The notes: generated by a model from the sequence alone, not told the origin. 38,051 nucleotides of DNA from Prevotella sp. UBA3757 (GCA_002371715.1 DFGF01000081.1:1-38051), one strand, 5' to 3'. Numbered from the stretch's first letter, positions 16,271-25,309 are shown. Numbers and translations are program-made.

Positions 16271-18103
16271 TCACCAATTATACAGATTCTTGTCCGTACC
16301 AGGCCTGTCGTTCCACTGACGAACGGCCACACTGGTCACCTCGAGGTCGTGCTGGGCTGTCTTCAAGTCGGGTATGACATTGTAGGCATTCATCAGGCTC
16401 TTGACTGTCATGGTTACCACCGTCTTATGGTCACGGGTAAATACACGCTGATTTTCTATAGGGTCAGTAGCCGTAGTAGAAGGTATCACCTTGCCAACCA
16501 AATAGAAATGGGTTCCTGGATAAATAATGCCGCCCTCACTACCCTTGAAAGACTTGTTACTTTCATTTGAGAACTCCAGCACAATATTGACAGACTTGTG
16601 CAGTTTCGACTGCAACACCAGCGTGTAGTTAGCTGATGATTGGTCTGTCGTTAGATGGATGCCAGGCACAACAGCCTTGTCATAGATGATGCGCTCGTTC
16701 AGCAGGTCTTCGTCGGTAGTGCCGTCACCTGTCTGGAAACTATAGTCGACCGGATATTGGCCTCCAACAAAGACACCTGTCAAAGGGAAATTTGAGTTTC
16801 CTAAATACACCTTTTCGCTACCATTGTCTACCAAATAATCACCCGTGGCATCCTTCAGTCCAGTAGCCTGGATTTGCAATTCCAGACAGGCCACCCCATA
16901 GTTCATCTGGTCAGTCAAGGCTACTGAACGGGTGGTAGTCGTCACCACTCCATCGTCGCTGTCATAATAGCCTAACACATCCGCCCAACTTGCCAAGCTA
17001 TAGTGGCTGGCCTGACTGCTAATGGAAGTCTTGATACGACTGTTGGCATAGTAGTACAACTCGGCAGGATAAGTGAAGCGTGTCTGGTCGCTCAAGTCCT
17101 GTCCACTGCCAGAATGGGTGATTGCCACGAAGCCGGAAGCATCGGGGTCTTCCTCCATTTCACCCTCTACGCCACCCTCTTTCTTTTTCAACGCAGTATG
17201 CCATTGTATGGCTGCTGAACCATCGGGTAGCTTCAAATTGGCTGGGTAACCACTGATGTCGCTATTTAATTTGACTGTATTATTATCAATAGTAGCTTTT
17301 TCACTTATGGCTATCGTAATAGCTTCTATGACAGAGGCTCTATCATCAGACGTCCAGTTGTCTTTCACTAGGTCGCCATAAAGCTTGGTGAGCAAAGCCT
17401 CGATATTGGCACTGGAACCTGCCATCAGCTTTCCCCCACCCGTAAAACCTTCGTAAAGACTCTTCAGGACACCAGACGTAGAAGTTCTCCATCCCGTTGC
17501 TTTGGCGATATGCGTCATATATACGGCCAAATCACTAGCTTTCTCATCAGCCTTTGTTGATGGATATATCTGGCGCAAGTTGAAGGTGATGTCGCTGGGT
17601 GTCGTGAAAGTATTATTGGTAAACGCATCACAAGCGTCTAACTTTCCATTACTGAAGTATTTGTCATCAGACATGTCAGTTGGTTTGTCCAGCTCAGGAG
17701 CCTTGGCATATCCAAGGAACGATGCCGTGCCGATAGACAACTCAACATCTTGAGCAAGGTAATTAGTGGTAGTACCTTGGCGCTCTATCATATTGATGCT
17801 ACGCATGGCGGGCTCGTCATCCTTGCCAATGGTCCCCTGCACGTCGAATGGGATAAGTCGTATGTCGGTAATACCACGGTAGGACGCTAAGCTCTCTGCA
17901 CTCTGAACAGCAGTACTCCCTTGGCGCGTTGTGGCTGAGGCTGACTGCTGGGACGGCGACACACATAATGCCAAACTGACAGGCACCTTGTCTGCCGTGG
18001 GCGTTGTGGTGCTGTCGCTGGTATCGCAACCGATAAGCAGGCTGACTATTAAGACTGCTGCTATGCGCGAACCCTTACTACATATTTCTCTTATTCCTAC
18101 CAA
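16271..18103 (-). CDS. Fimbrillin C: FimA/Mfa1-type pilin (non-ATG start)
   Basis: 610 residues with lipobox LLIGC (Cys26). After it comes ATTRQ (Arg60), matching the Arg-processing position of the other two pilins, then SYRGITDIRLIPF, the strand seen in FimA/Mfa1-type major subunits (compare SFRGIKDIELYPF in fimbrillin A). Near the C-terminus RVFTRDHKTVV and IPDLK align with the same blocks in A and B, but the last ~25 residues differ and end RQWNDRPG...NLYNW. The only workable start in this frame is TTG at 18103, because TGA lies two codons upstream and no ATG occurs before residue ~80. The gene follows the anchor gene, so it may be an accessory or tip pilin rather than the shaft subunit. 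Confidence 0.75.
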   Translation of the reverse strand: MVGIREICSKGSRIAAVLIVSLLIGCDTSDSTTTPTADKVPVSLALCVSPSQQSASATTRQGSTAVQSAESLASYRGITDIRLIPFDVQGTIGKDDEPAMRSINMIERQGTTTNYLAQDVELSIGTASFLGYAKAPELDKPTDMSDDKYFSNGKLDACDAFTNNTFTTPSDITFNLRQIYPSTKADEKASDLAVYMTHIAKATGWRTSTSGVLKSLYEGFTGGGKLMAGSSANIEALLTKLYGDLVKDNWTSDDRASVIEAITIAISEKATIDNNTVKLNSDISGYPANLKLPDGSAAIQWHTALKKKEGGVEGEMEEDPDASGFVAITHSGSGQDLSDQTRFTYPAELYYYANSRIKTSISSQASHYSLASWADVLGYYDSDDGVVTTTTRSVALTDQMNYGVACLELQIQATGLKDATGDYLVDNGSEKVYLGNSNFPLTGVFVGGQYPVDYSFQTGDGTTDEDLLNERIIYDKAVVPGIHLTTDQSSANYTLVLQSKLHKSVNIVLEFSNESNKSFKGSEGGIIYPGTHFYLVGKVIPSTTATDPIENQRVFTRDHKTVVTMTVKSLMNAYNVIPDLKTAQHDLEVTSVAVRQWNDRPGTDKNLYNW

Positions 18104-18127
18104 TACTCAATTGCCTATTCTGTATTC

Positions 18128-19216
18128 TCATAATTCATGATTATATTGCCCACCGTCATTCCAGTTCAGAGTGACGTTGACACCGACGGTGGGGTCGACG
18201 GGGTCGGGCTGGCCGTTGGGTTCCATCTTGACATGGACTATCAGGACCTGCTCGGCATGGAGGGGCTGGGAGGAGCGGAGCACGCTGCGCGTCACGCTGC
18301 CCGAGGCCGTCGTGATATAGAGGTGGTACTCCCAGAGGGCATCGGCCACGTCGTCGGACGATGCACGGCGAGGGGCACCGACCGGAATGATAATCCTGTC
18401 GCGTGACGGGAAATTGACCGTAGAATAGCAGGCGTACTGACGGTCGTCGACCTCGATGGGGGTGGCTCGCACGATGGCTGGGTTGGAGGCAAAGGTGTAG
18501 GTGCTGTCGGCCATGTTGAAGCCGGAAGCGAAGCCGGTGGCAAAGACCTTGATGTCGCGGACGCCGCTGCCCAGGGTGTCGACCACCAGCACGGTGGCGG
18601 CATTAGCCATATACAGCTGGACGTTGAACGTCTGGTTGACGCTGTCCTTGATGTCCATGTCGTGGCGGGCGGTAAAGAGGCCCGTGGTGTGCGAGGGCAC
18701 CGTGTCGGGGCGCAAATGCGAGAGATGGGCCTTGTGGCAGTTCTGGGCCTCGAAGGCTTCGACTCCCAGTTCCTGCTTGACGTTGGCCGTGGCCAGGTGC
18801 ATGTAGTGGCGACGCGGAATGTTCAGCGTATAGTGCTGCTCCTTGCCGTTCATGTCGTGCTGGTCGTGCTCCAGACGGGTGGAGTCGCCCTGGACGTCGT
18901 AGAACGAGAGGTCTACGTCGTCGGCATGGTCGCGGAAGATGCTCTCCAAGTGCCTGCGCAGCGAATTGGTCAACTGCAGGTTGGAGCGCAGCGTCTGGTC
19001 GGTCTGGAGCTGCAGTTGGAGCTTGGTCTGGATGGTCGTCTCCAGCTTCAGCTCGTAGCGCACCTCAAAGCCACAGTCGGACAGGTCGTCGTCGATGACG
19101 GAGCAGCTCGTGAAGGCGCATGAGAAACAGGTGACGAGCAACAGGAAACGGGAGGGAAACAGGAGCGATGCTCCCATTCCCTTCACCATTTGGTATGTCT
19201 GTCGCAGAGTCTTCAT
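18128..19216 (-). CDS. FimB/Mfa2-type fimbrial anchor lipoprotein
   Basis: 362 residues. The signal peptide ends in lipobox AFTSC (Cys38), followed at once by SVIDDDLSDCG, the acidic C-x-(D)DLS-x-C signature of the FimB/Mfa2 anchor family. Members sit in the outer membrane, hold the fimbria base and limit fimbria length. The middle contains DVDLSFYDVQGD, LNIPRRHYMHLATAN and GLFTARHDMDIKDS, consistent with the two beta-sandwich domains of the family. The C-terminus ends VNVTLNWNDGGQYNHEL. It starts 22 bases after fimbrillin B and ends 24 bases before fimbrillin C, so it is within the operon. Gene order pilin-then-anchor matches mfa1-mfa2 and fimA-fimB. Confidence 0.85.
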   Translation of the reverse strand: MKTLRQTYQMVKGMGASLLFPSRFLLLVTCFSCAFTSCSVIDDDLSDCGFEVRYELKLETTIQTKLQLQLQTDQTLRSNLQLTNSLRRHLESIFRDHADDVDLSFYDVQGDSTRLEHDQHDMNGKEQHYTLNIPRRHYMHLATANVKQELGVEAFEAQNCHKAHLSHLRPDTVPSHTTGLFTARHDMDIKDSVNQTFNVQLYMANAATVLVVDTLGSGVRDIKVFATGFASGFNMADSTYTFASNPAIVRATPIEVDDRQYACYSTVNFPSRDRIIIPVGAPRRASSDDVADALWEYHLYITTASGSVTRSVLRSSQPLHAEQVLIVHVKMEPNGQPDPVDPTVGVNVTLNWNDGGQYNHEL

Positions 19217-19238
19217 GTCTCAACGCTCCATGGAGTTA

Positions 19239-21488
19239 CTACTGGTCGCCCAGAATGATATTGTCGAAGGTGAGGCCCGTCTGCCATTTCAGGTCTACGG
19301 AGAGACCCAGCGAGATCTGGCTGGAGCGCAGGTCGGGCACTGTCACCAGTGCGTGTTGCAGCGACTGCTTGCCAATGACGAAATTGGCCGTGGTCACATA
19401 GTCCTGGATGAACACGCGACGCTGCTTGACGGTGCTGCCATCGGCATTGTAGGGAGGCAGTGCGTGGTTGGTAGGCCACGTAATGCCCTCGCTGCGGTCG
19501 GTGGTGCTATGGCCTTCGTCCGGGTCGAGCTTGCCCACGATGTAGAACACGTCGCCATTGCGGATGAAGTTCTTCTCGCCCCAGAATCCGACGGAATTGT
19601 TCATAAACTCCAGAGCTACATAGACGTCGCGCTGCTTCTGACCCTTCAGGCTCTCCTGCCAGTTGTCCCACAGCAGGGTGTAGTTTACCTCCGAAGGGTT
19701 GCCGCCGCCGGCAGACGTGGCTGCGGGGATGTTGATGGCACCGACATTATCGTAGACCATTGAGCCAAAGCCCGGAGAGGCGGCCTTTGCCAGATAGTTC
19801 CATCCCACCTCTGATTCCTGACCACCTACGAGTACACCCGTCAGCATGAAGTGGGTATCGTTGGCGGTAACGTCGATGGTGTTGTTGGCTTCCGTCGTTC
19901 CCGTGCGCTGATACTGTATGTTGGAATTGTTGTCCTCCAGCAGGTCTGAGCCGTAGCGAACGGTGGTGGCCAGCAGGGCAGTACCGTAGTTGATGTCGTT
20001 CTTCATAGCCACACTGCGCGTTGTAGACAGCACGTGACCGACGTTCCATCCCGTCCAGCTGTTGTTGTCGTCCCATTTCGCCACGCCGTCAGGATAGTCG
20101 TTGGCCACCTTCGTATCGTTGGTCACGCGGACGGCACTGTTGCCGAAGTAGCAAAGCTCGGCAGGATAGACGTAGTTCATGGGGTCGAAGGAGTCGGTAG
20201 CTGTTGAAGACCCGCCCATGGCGTAGGTTTCTATGGTGCCCTTATAGGCATAGCCGAACGTATAGCCTGTAGCGGTGCTGTTCGCTTTCACGATGAACTG
20301 CAGGATGACGGAGCCACGCGGCAGATTGAAATCCTTCGGGAACATGTTCAGGTCGCTGGCATCGTTCACCTTATCCTTTTCGGCAGCCAGGACGTTGGGC
20401 AGGTTGTTTTTCACGTCGCCCGCCGTACGCCATGCATACTCGTTGTCTGGGTCGAAGAACTTCTCAATGTTGGTCTTGACAGCCAGTGCCACAGCCTGTG
20501 TTGCAGCTTCTTCGCCAGAAACCGGTATGGCATTGATGACGGGGTTGAGGACGCCTATCAGGTCCTTCATCATGTAGGACACGGCCGTGCCGCTACCCGC
20601 ACGGAGCTCGTCGGGATAGATGGTGTTGAGCGTGAAGAAAGCATTAGACAGCAGCTGACCCAAGGCACTCATCTCCGTGTTGCCAGTGGGGTCCAGGGGC
20701 GACGTGGTCTTCTTCACCAGCGTCAGGTCATTCGATACGCTGACGTAGTCGCTCCACCTCAAGTCCCTTGAAAGTGCCTGCGTGTTACCGTCAAACGACA
20801 GGTTGGTGCCGTTTGGCACGTAGCTGTTGACGATGACCGTCAGCGCATTGGCTATCAGGTTCTCGTATTGCAGGAGTGCTGCCTGATAGATGGAGGGCGT
20901 GGAGGCATCGGCCGTAGGAGGAACAATCTGGCACATCGAGAACGAAGTGTTTGCCAGGTTCTGGTCTACGTTCCAAGTAATCTTGCCCTGTGCATTGTCG
21001 GTGCCGGTCTTGATGGCCTTTCCATAGAGTATGAGCGAGTTGGTTTCCGTGGGCAACGAGAGTTCTATCACGCGGCGCGACTGGCTGATGTCGGAAGTAG
21101 CCGCTGAGATGGTGGGATCCAGCTTGTTGGCACCCACGATGGTTCCAAACGCGTGAAGCTTGTCGGCTGTCAGTGCCGTAGCCACCGACTTGCCGTCGTT
21201 AAGGGCAGAACCGTTGTACTGCTTGAAGTTCAGCAGATAGGCGTTGCCAATACCACGGAAGTCGCTGGCCGATGTCACATTGGCCTGGGTGTCGTAGGCC
21301 GACATGCGGGTCGATGCCGAATTGCTGGTTGCCACATTGAACACGAAACTGGTTGACACCTCGTTCGTTGCCGGGTTGTAGTTCGGATTGTTGATGGCCT
21401 CATCGTCGCTCGACGAACAGCCAGTGAATCCTACTGCGCCTGTCAGTGCTATCGCACCCATCAGGACAACTTGCAGAGTCTTTTTCAT
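19239..21488 (-). CDS. Fimbrillin B: FimA/Mfa1-type pilin lipoprotein
   Basis: 749 residues, long for this family. Lipobox GFTGC (Cys24). Arg61 in ASTRM lies at the same place as the candidate processing Arg in fimbrillins A and C. DFRGIGNAYLLNF matches the FRGI strand of the family. A central MNYVYPAELCYFGNSAVRV block resembles the YPA(E/S)LYY block of the other two. The C-terminus has RRVFIQDYVTTANFVI, VPDLRSSQ and DLKWQTGLTFDNI, closely following fimbrillin A. Such pilins are lipidated, moved to the outer membrane, trimmed at an Arg and polymerised by strand exchange. The gene is 127 bases after fimbrillin A with a palindrome array in the gap. Shaft subunit or second pilin; which one dominates cannot be told. 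Confidence 0.8.
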   Translation of the reverse strand: MKKTLQVVLMGAIALTGAVGFTGCSSSDDEAINNPNYNPATNEVSTSFVFNVATSNSASTRMSAYDTQANVTSASDFRGIGNAYLLNFKQYNGSALNDGKSVATALTADKLHAFGTIVGANKLDPTISAATSDISQSRRVIELSLPTETNSLILYGKAIKTGTDNAQGKITWNVDQNLANTSFSMCQIVPPTADASTPSIYQAALLQYENLIANALTVIVNSYVPNGTNLSFDGNTQALSRDLRWSDYVSVSNDLTLVKKTTSPLDPTGNTEMSALGQLLSNAFFTLNTIYPDELRAGSGTAVSYMMKDLIGVLNPVINAIPVSGEEAATQAVALAVKTNIEKFFDPDNEYAWRTAGDVKNNLPNVLAAEKDKVNDASDLNMFPKDFNLPRGSVILQFIVKANSTATGYTFGYAYKGTIETYAMGGSSTATDSFDPMNYVYPAELCYFGNSAVRVTNDTKVANDYPDGVAKWDDNNSWTGWNVGHVLSTTRSVAMKNDINYGTALLATTVRYGSDLLEDNNSNIQYQRTGTTEANNTIDVTANDTHFMLTGVLVGGQESEVGWNYLAKAASPGFGSMVYDNVGAINIPAATSAGGGNPSEVNYTLLWDNWQESLKGQKQRDVYVALEFMNNSVGFWGEKNFIRNGDVFYIVGKLDPDEGHSTTDRSEGITWPTNHALPPYNADGSTVKQRRVFIQDYVTTANFVIGKQSLQHALVTVPDLRSSQISLGLSVDLKWQTGLTFDNIILGDQ

Positions 21489-21555
21489 ATCTTACTTCTT
21501 TTTTTGTTGTTCTTACTCATTAATAATATATCCGTCCGAGTCCCCATTTCCCTTC

Positions 21556-21607
21556 ACTCGAGTCATTTGGTCATTTGACTCGAGTCATTCGATGATTTGA
21601 CTCGAGT
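21556..21607. repeat. Triple palindrome ACTCGAGT, 22-bp period
   Basis: ACTCGAGT occurs at 21556, 21578 and 21600, exactly 22 bp apart, with linkers CATTTGGTCATTTG and CATTCGATGATTTG. Neighbouring copies can pair through 10-bp stems (ACTCGAGTCA with TGACTCGAGT) leaving 10-base loops. The array lies between the fimbrillin A and B genes, so in the transcript it could attenuate, stabilise or separate the two messages. Confidence 0.95.
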
Positions 21608-21615
21608 GCCGGTTT

Positions 21616-23520
21616 TTACTCGATGGTGATATCTTGCGTGATACCCGTCTTCCAGCTAAGGTCGATTGCAAGACCCATTTCCATCTGAGGTACTCTCAAA
21701 TCAGGAAGTGTATTATGAGCATTTTTTAAGCTCTCAATCTTTAGAGTAACTATTGTCTTATAGTCCTGCACAAAAGCCTTCTTAATAACATCATCTGTTC
21801 CAGCATATTTTTGACTGGTGTTGGAATAAGGATCCAAAGTTCCTACCAAGTAGAATCTGCAGCCATTAGGTATCAATTCATTATTATAACCTACAATGGT
21901 TCTCCCTGAATTATTTTCAAACTCAACAGCTATCGTTACTGCTGCATCTGTATAACTTTCAGACACTGCAGCTGTTGCCGCTGCAGTTTCCAAAGCTAAA
22001 GTGTAAATAGGAGTGGTAGATTTAGCTGAATTTAAGTAAATGTCACCATCAATGGATTGGTCATAAATTGTGTAAAAAGTTGAATATGAATTTCCTGTAC
22101 GTTGTTCAAATTTATAGTCAACAGGTTTTTGGCCACCTACCAAGATTCCCGTTACCTTAAACGCATTCTTGTATGTACCTGTTGAAGCATCAACATTATA
22201 ACCTGTAAATCCAGCATCATTGTCCTTTAGTGTCACACTTGCCGTTTGAATATGGGCATCTAACCTGCCAACAGCATACTGCACAGGTTTTTCAATAACG
22301 ATGGAGCGAGTCTTGCTACTGACCTTGTTTATATCATAACCTTCTTCAGTAGTGTATTTAGCAAGAATGTCACTCCAGTCATTTGTATCATTAAACACAT
22401 CGGTTTTGGCTCCTTTTGCTTCCGACGAAGTCTTGATGTTACTAAGGACCCTGTAATAAAGGCTGGCGGGATAAACGTATGATGACAAAGAGGCCATATT
22501 CATACCTGTATTGGCATTATCAGCCTTTGCCTCAAAAGCAGCAGTTGATGGATTCCATTTTACATAGGCAGCACCATCTGGAAGATTAATGTCTCTGGGA
22601 TAACTACCCATGTCATTAGTAAAAGTTAGTACCCCATCATTATCGTCATCATGCACACCATAGGTTGTCTTGTTGATGATAGCTTCCCTAATTGCTTTCT
22701 TCATATCTTTCGTCTCTTGTGCATCGGTAGTTTTCTCGGCCAAATTAGTGTACATTTCCTGAACCAAGGCCTTCACGTTAGTCCACGAACCTGCGGTATT
22801 TTTGGTAAAGTTATCATAAAGAACGCCAAGACCAAAATTTGGAGTTTCACTCCATTTCTTTCCACCAGTCGTTTGGGCATTGGCTATCGATGTCAAATAG
22901 GCGGCTATATTTATTCCGTTCGTACCTACCGTTCCATCTGAACAAATTTGTTTAAGGCTAAACGTAATGTCATCTAATGACGGATTAGTGCTTGTTGAAA
23001 GCGATTTTTCCAAAGTACCAGAAACTTTATCGCCTGTTGTAGAATTATCGGTCGCAGCTTCACCGTAAAACATAAAAGACTGGGTGCCAATTGGAATTTC
23101 TACGTCTTCATATAGGTGCGACTTACTAGTATTATATAACGCACCAGTACTGGCGATAGAATTGTCAGTTGAACCACTTGCACCTTTTTTGTTAGCTACT
23201 CCACCAAGTAATACAATCTTTGAGGGGATTTCCGTACTTGTTGACGGGAAAGTGGTACTGACTTGACTATTGAACGGATAAAGCTCAATGTCTTTAATTC
23301 CGCGAAAACTGTTAAGATCTTCAGCACTCTGAACCACGGTTGAAAACTGTCGTGTCGTGCCGGAAGTAAACTGGGGTATTGATATCGTAAATTCCGTCTT
23401 CACGACACCTCGCTGCTGTTCGTCACTTGCCAAATCATCCTCGCTGCTACAGGCCGTAAGTCCTGTGGCGAGTGCTGCGATGGCAGCAAACATCATTAAA
23501 TACTTAATCTTCTTATCCAT
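21616..23520 (-). CDS. Fimbrillin A: FimA/Mfa1-type pilin lipoprotein
   Basis: 634 residues. Lipobox GLTAC (Cys24), SGTTRQ with Arg57 as the candidate processing site, then SFRGIKDIELYPF. Later blocks are YVYPASLYYRVLSNI, KAFVQDYKTIVTLKI, LPDLRVPQ and DLSWKTGITQDITIE; the last two closely match fimbrillin B. First pilin gene after the DUF3575/OmpA gene, thus the likeliest major shaft subunit. Its DNA is clearly richer in A+T than its neighbours: 17 of 60 bases are G/C at 22021-22080, against 37 of 60 in fimbrillin B at 19621-19680. This suggests replacement by transfer or diversifying change, as seen for surface antigens. Confidence 0.8.
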   Translation of the reverse strand: MDKKIKYLMMFAAIAALATGLTACSSEDDLASDEQQRGVVKTEFTISIPQFTSGTTRQFSTVVQSAEDLNSFRGIKDIELYPFNSQVSTTFPSTSTEIPSKIVLLGGVANKKGASGSTDNSIASTGALYNTSKSHLYEDVEIPIGTQSFMFYGEAATDNSTTGDKVSGTLEKSLSTSTNPSLDDITFSLKQICSDGTVGTNGINIAAYLTSIANAQTTGGKKWSETPNFGLGVLYDNFTKNTAGSWTNVKALVQEMYTNLAEKTTDAQETKDMKKAIREAIINKTTYGVHDDDNDGVLTFTNDMGSYPRDINLPDGAAYVKWNPSTAAFEAKADNANTGMNMASLSSYVYPASLYYRVLSNIKTSSEAKGAKTDVFNDTNDWSDILAKYTTEEGYDINKVSSKTRSIVIEKPVQYAVGRLDAHIQTASVTLKDNDAGFTGYNVDASTGTYKNAFKVTGILVGGQKPVDYKFEQRTGNSYSTFYTIYDQSIDGDIYLNSAKSTTPIYTLALETAAATAAVSESYTDAAVTIAVEFENNSGRTIVGYNNELIPNGCRFYLVGTLDPYSNTSQKYAGTDDVIKKAFVQDYKTIVTLKIESLKNAHNTLPDLRVPQMEMGLAIDLSWKTGITQDITIE

Positions 23521-23559
23521 AATTGCAATTATTTAGTTCGATTAATAAAAACGTTCAAG

Positions 23560-25119
23560 TTAAGGCTGGACTGACTCCAGCTGGCGGAGATTCTCCTTGG
23601 CATCGGCATTGCCATTGGCAGCAGCACGACGGAAACAGTTAAGGGACTCGGTCTTCTGGCCACAGAGCCAGAGGGCTACGCCCAAGGCATTCTGGGCACG
23701 CTCGTCATGACGCACACTCTGCAACATGCGCAAAGCCTCGCGGTGACAGTCACCACAGTCGGTGGTCAGCAGTTCGCTGGCATCATTGATGACCTTGGCT
23801 GCCTGGTCGGGAACATAGTCATAATAAATATGTATATAGCCGGAATTGCGCTGCTCCTTCAGGATGTGCTGCTTGATGTAAGCCCACGTACGTCCCTTGT
23901 TCAGCTGGCGCAACTTGCGTTCACGCTGGTTCAGGTCACTCTCACTGTCAATCACGTCAATGGCCTGCTGCAACTGCTGTGCATTGGTAGTCGCCGGATC
24001 GCTCACGATGTCGGCCAACTGGTCGCGGAAATCGGCCCACGCCTCGCCACCGCCAACGGTGTCGAACAGCGAGTCGGGGATGGTGACCTCCTGCTGGATA
24101 TACCTCTGCAGAGCCAGGGCGCGATTCTCGGCCAGTCGCTCGTTGCTGGCTATGCTGCCCTCGATGGAGGCCAGACCGATGATCTGTATCTTCTTGACAC
24201 TGCTGGTCGTGTCGGCCAGTATCTGACGCGTGACGTCTACGATACGCTCCAGTGTTGGCTTATTCTGACGGTAGTCGGCATGGAGCGCTGACTTGCCCAA
24301 GTCGAAATGCACATAGAGGGCATCCTTGTCCTTGCGCAGGATGCGTGTGCGGTCGTAGGGGCGGTACTGCGAGATATGTGCCAGAACGGGGTTGTCCTTC
24401 TGCAACTGGCCTGCCCGTCCGGTGAAGTCGGGCACGCTGTGCATCACAGGTACGAAAGGCTTCACCTCCACCTTGGCCACCGGCTCCTCAGGCGGTTGGG
24501 GCGCCACGACAGGCTCGACAACCTGCTGGCGTGGGCGACCTGGAATGTTATAGACGACGCTGACACCAGCCTGAGGGAGTACGAAAAGCTTGTTGGACTT
24601 GCCCAACTTCTGGCCACAATGGCCACAGGCATAACGCTCGAAGCGGGTATAGCCCAAGGCGGCACCAATATGTGCCTCCAGGTTCCAGTAGCGCCCCAAT
24701 GGCCACGAGTAACCATAATAAGCACCCACAGCACCCAGGTCACCCTGACGACGCTCGTCACGAACCTCCGGCCAAAGGCCAAAGGGGAACTTGACATCGG
24801 CGACATTATAATGGCTGTAGATGAGATTGAGTCCAAAGAAATGGTGGACATTGACAGAGTCCGTCCAATAGCGTATGTCGGGAGACAGCAGCAGGTGCTT
24901 CCACTTACGCGACGTTGCATCATCAGTAGGCCAAGGGCGAAAACCGGCATTCAGGCCCATGGACCAATGGGGCGACAGACGCATACCGATACGGAGGTTG
25001 GGCGTCAACGAAGCATCGTACAGCAGGTTGTTACTCAAAGTAACCTGCTGCGCAAACACCTGCTTTGTAAACATTAAAAGCAGAAATGCTAAACCGAATG
25101 CCATACGCCTTTTCACCAT
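23560..25119 (-). CDS. DUF3575 / OmpA-like envelope protein of the fimbrial cluster
   Basis: 519 residues, first gene of the fimbrial cluster. A signal peptide ends near TKQVFAQ. Residues ~24-195 (NNLLYDASLTPNLRIGMRL, then WNLEAHIGAALGYTRF) form the DUF3575 region, which looks like outer-membrane beta strands. A Pro/Val/Glu-rich linker near 200-235 follows. Residues ~285-370 resemble an OmpA-like domain (FDLGKSALHADYR, GLASIEGSIASNERLAENRAL), with N, L and R conserved. The tail (NALGVALWLCGQKTESLNCFRRAA) looks like a TPR/Sel1-type helical repeat. DUF3575 proteins often precede fimbrillin genes in Bacteroidales and may anchor or help assemble fimbriae. Odd: one CxxCH motif (C455-H459) in the tail. 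Confidence 0.8.
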   Translation of the reverse strand: MVKRRMAFGLAFLLLMFTKQVFAQQVTLSNNLLYDASLTPNLRIGMRLSPHWSMGLNAGFRPWPTDDATSRKWKHLLLSPDIRYWTDSVNVHHFFGLNLIYSHYNVADVKFPFGLWPEVRDERRQGDLGAVGAYYGYSWPLGRYWNLEAHIGAALGYTRFERYACGHCGQKLGKSNKLFVLPQAGVSVVYNIPGRPRQQVVEPVVAPQPPEEPVAKVEVKPFVPVMHSVPDFTGRAGQLQKDNPVLAHISQYRPYDRTRILRKDKDALYVHFDLGKSALHADYRQNKPTLERIVDVTRQILADTTSSVKKIQIIGLASIEGSIASNERLAENRALALQRYIQQEVTIPDSLFDTVGGGEAWADFRDQLADIVSDPATTNAQQLQQAIDVIDSESDLNQRERKLRQLNKGRTWAYIKQHILKEQRNSGYIHIYYDYVPDQAAKVINDASELLTTDCGDCHREALRMLQSVRHDERAQNALGVALWLCGQKTESLNCFRRAAANGNADAKENLRQLESVQP

Positions 25120-25162
25120 ACGCTAACCGAGGGCTTTGTTAAAACAATATAAAAATTGGTCA

Positions 25163-25172
25163 TGCACGTGCA
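25163..25172. promoter_or_regulatory. Perfect palindrome in the fimbrial leader
   Basis: TGCACGTGCA is a perfect 10-bp palindrome between the predicted promoter and the first gene of the fimbrial cluster. It could bind a dimeric regulator or be chance. The surrounding CACACACGCACAA is repetitive. Confidence 0.35.
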
Positions 25173-25204
25173 CACACGCACAAAAAGTTAAGTTCTATTA
25201 GGGG

Positions 25205-25212
25205 CAAATATA
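25205..25212 (-). promoter_or_regulatory. Predicted -7 element for the fimbrial cluster
   Basis: On the minus strand TATATTTG (25212 to 25205) fits TAnnTTTG. I find no -33 TTTG at 19-21 bases; the nearest TTG is 25 bases upstream. The leader to the ATG at 25119 would be about 80 bases. A weak or activator-dependent promoter would fit. Confidence 0.4.
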
Positions 25213-25309
25213 GAAAAAAAATAACACACGGCGACATCAATTTTAAACATTTAATACATTTTAGCCCCGTTTTCTTGATATAAATCAATTTGCAACTTTA
25301 AAAAGTATT

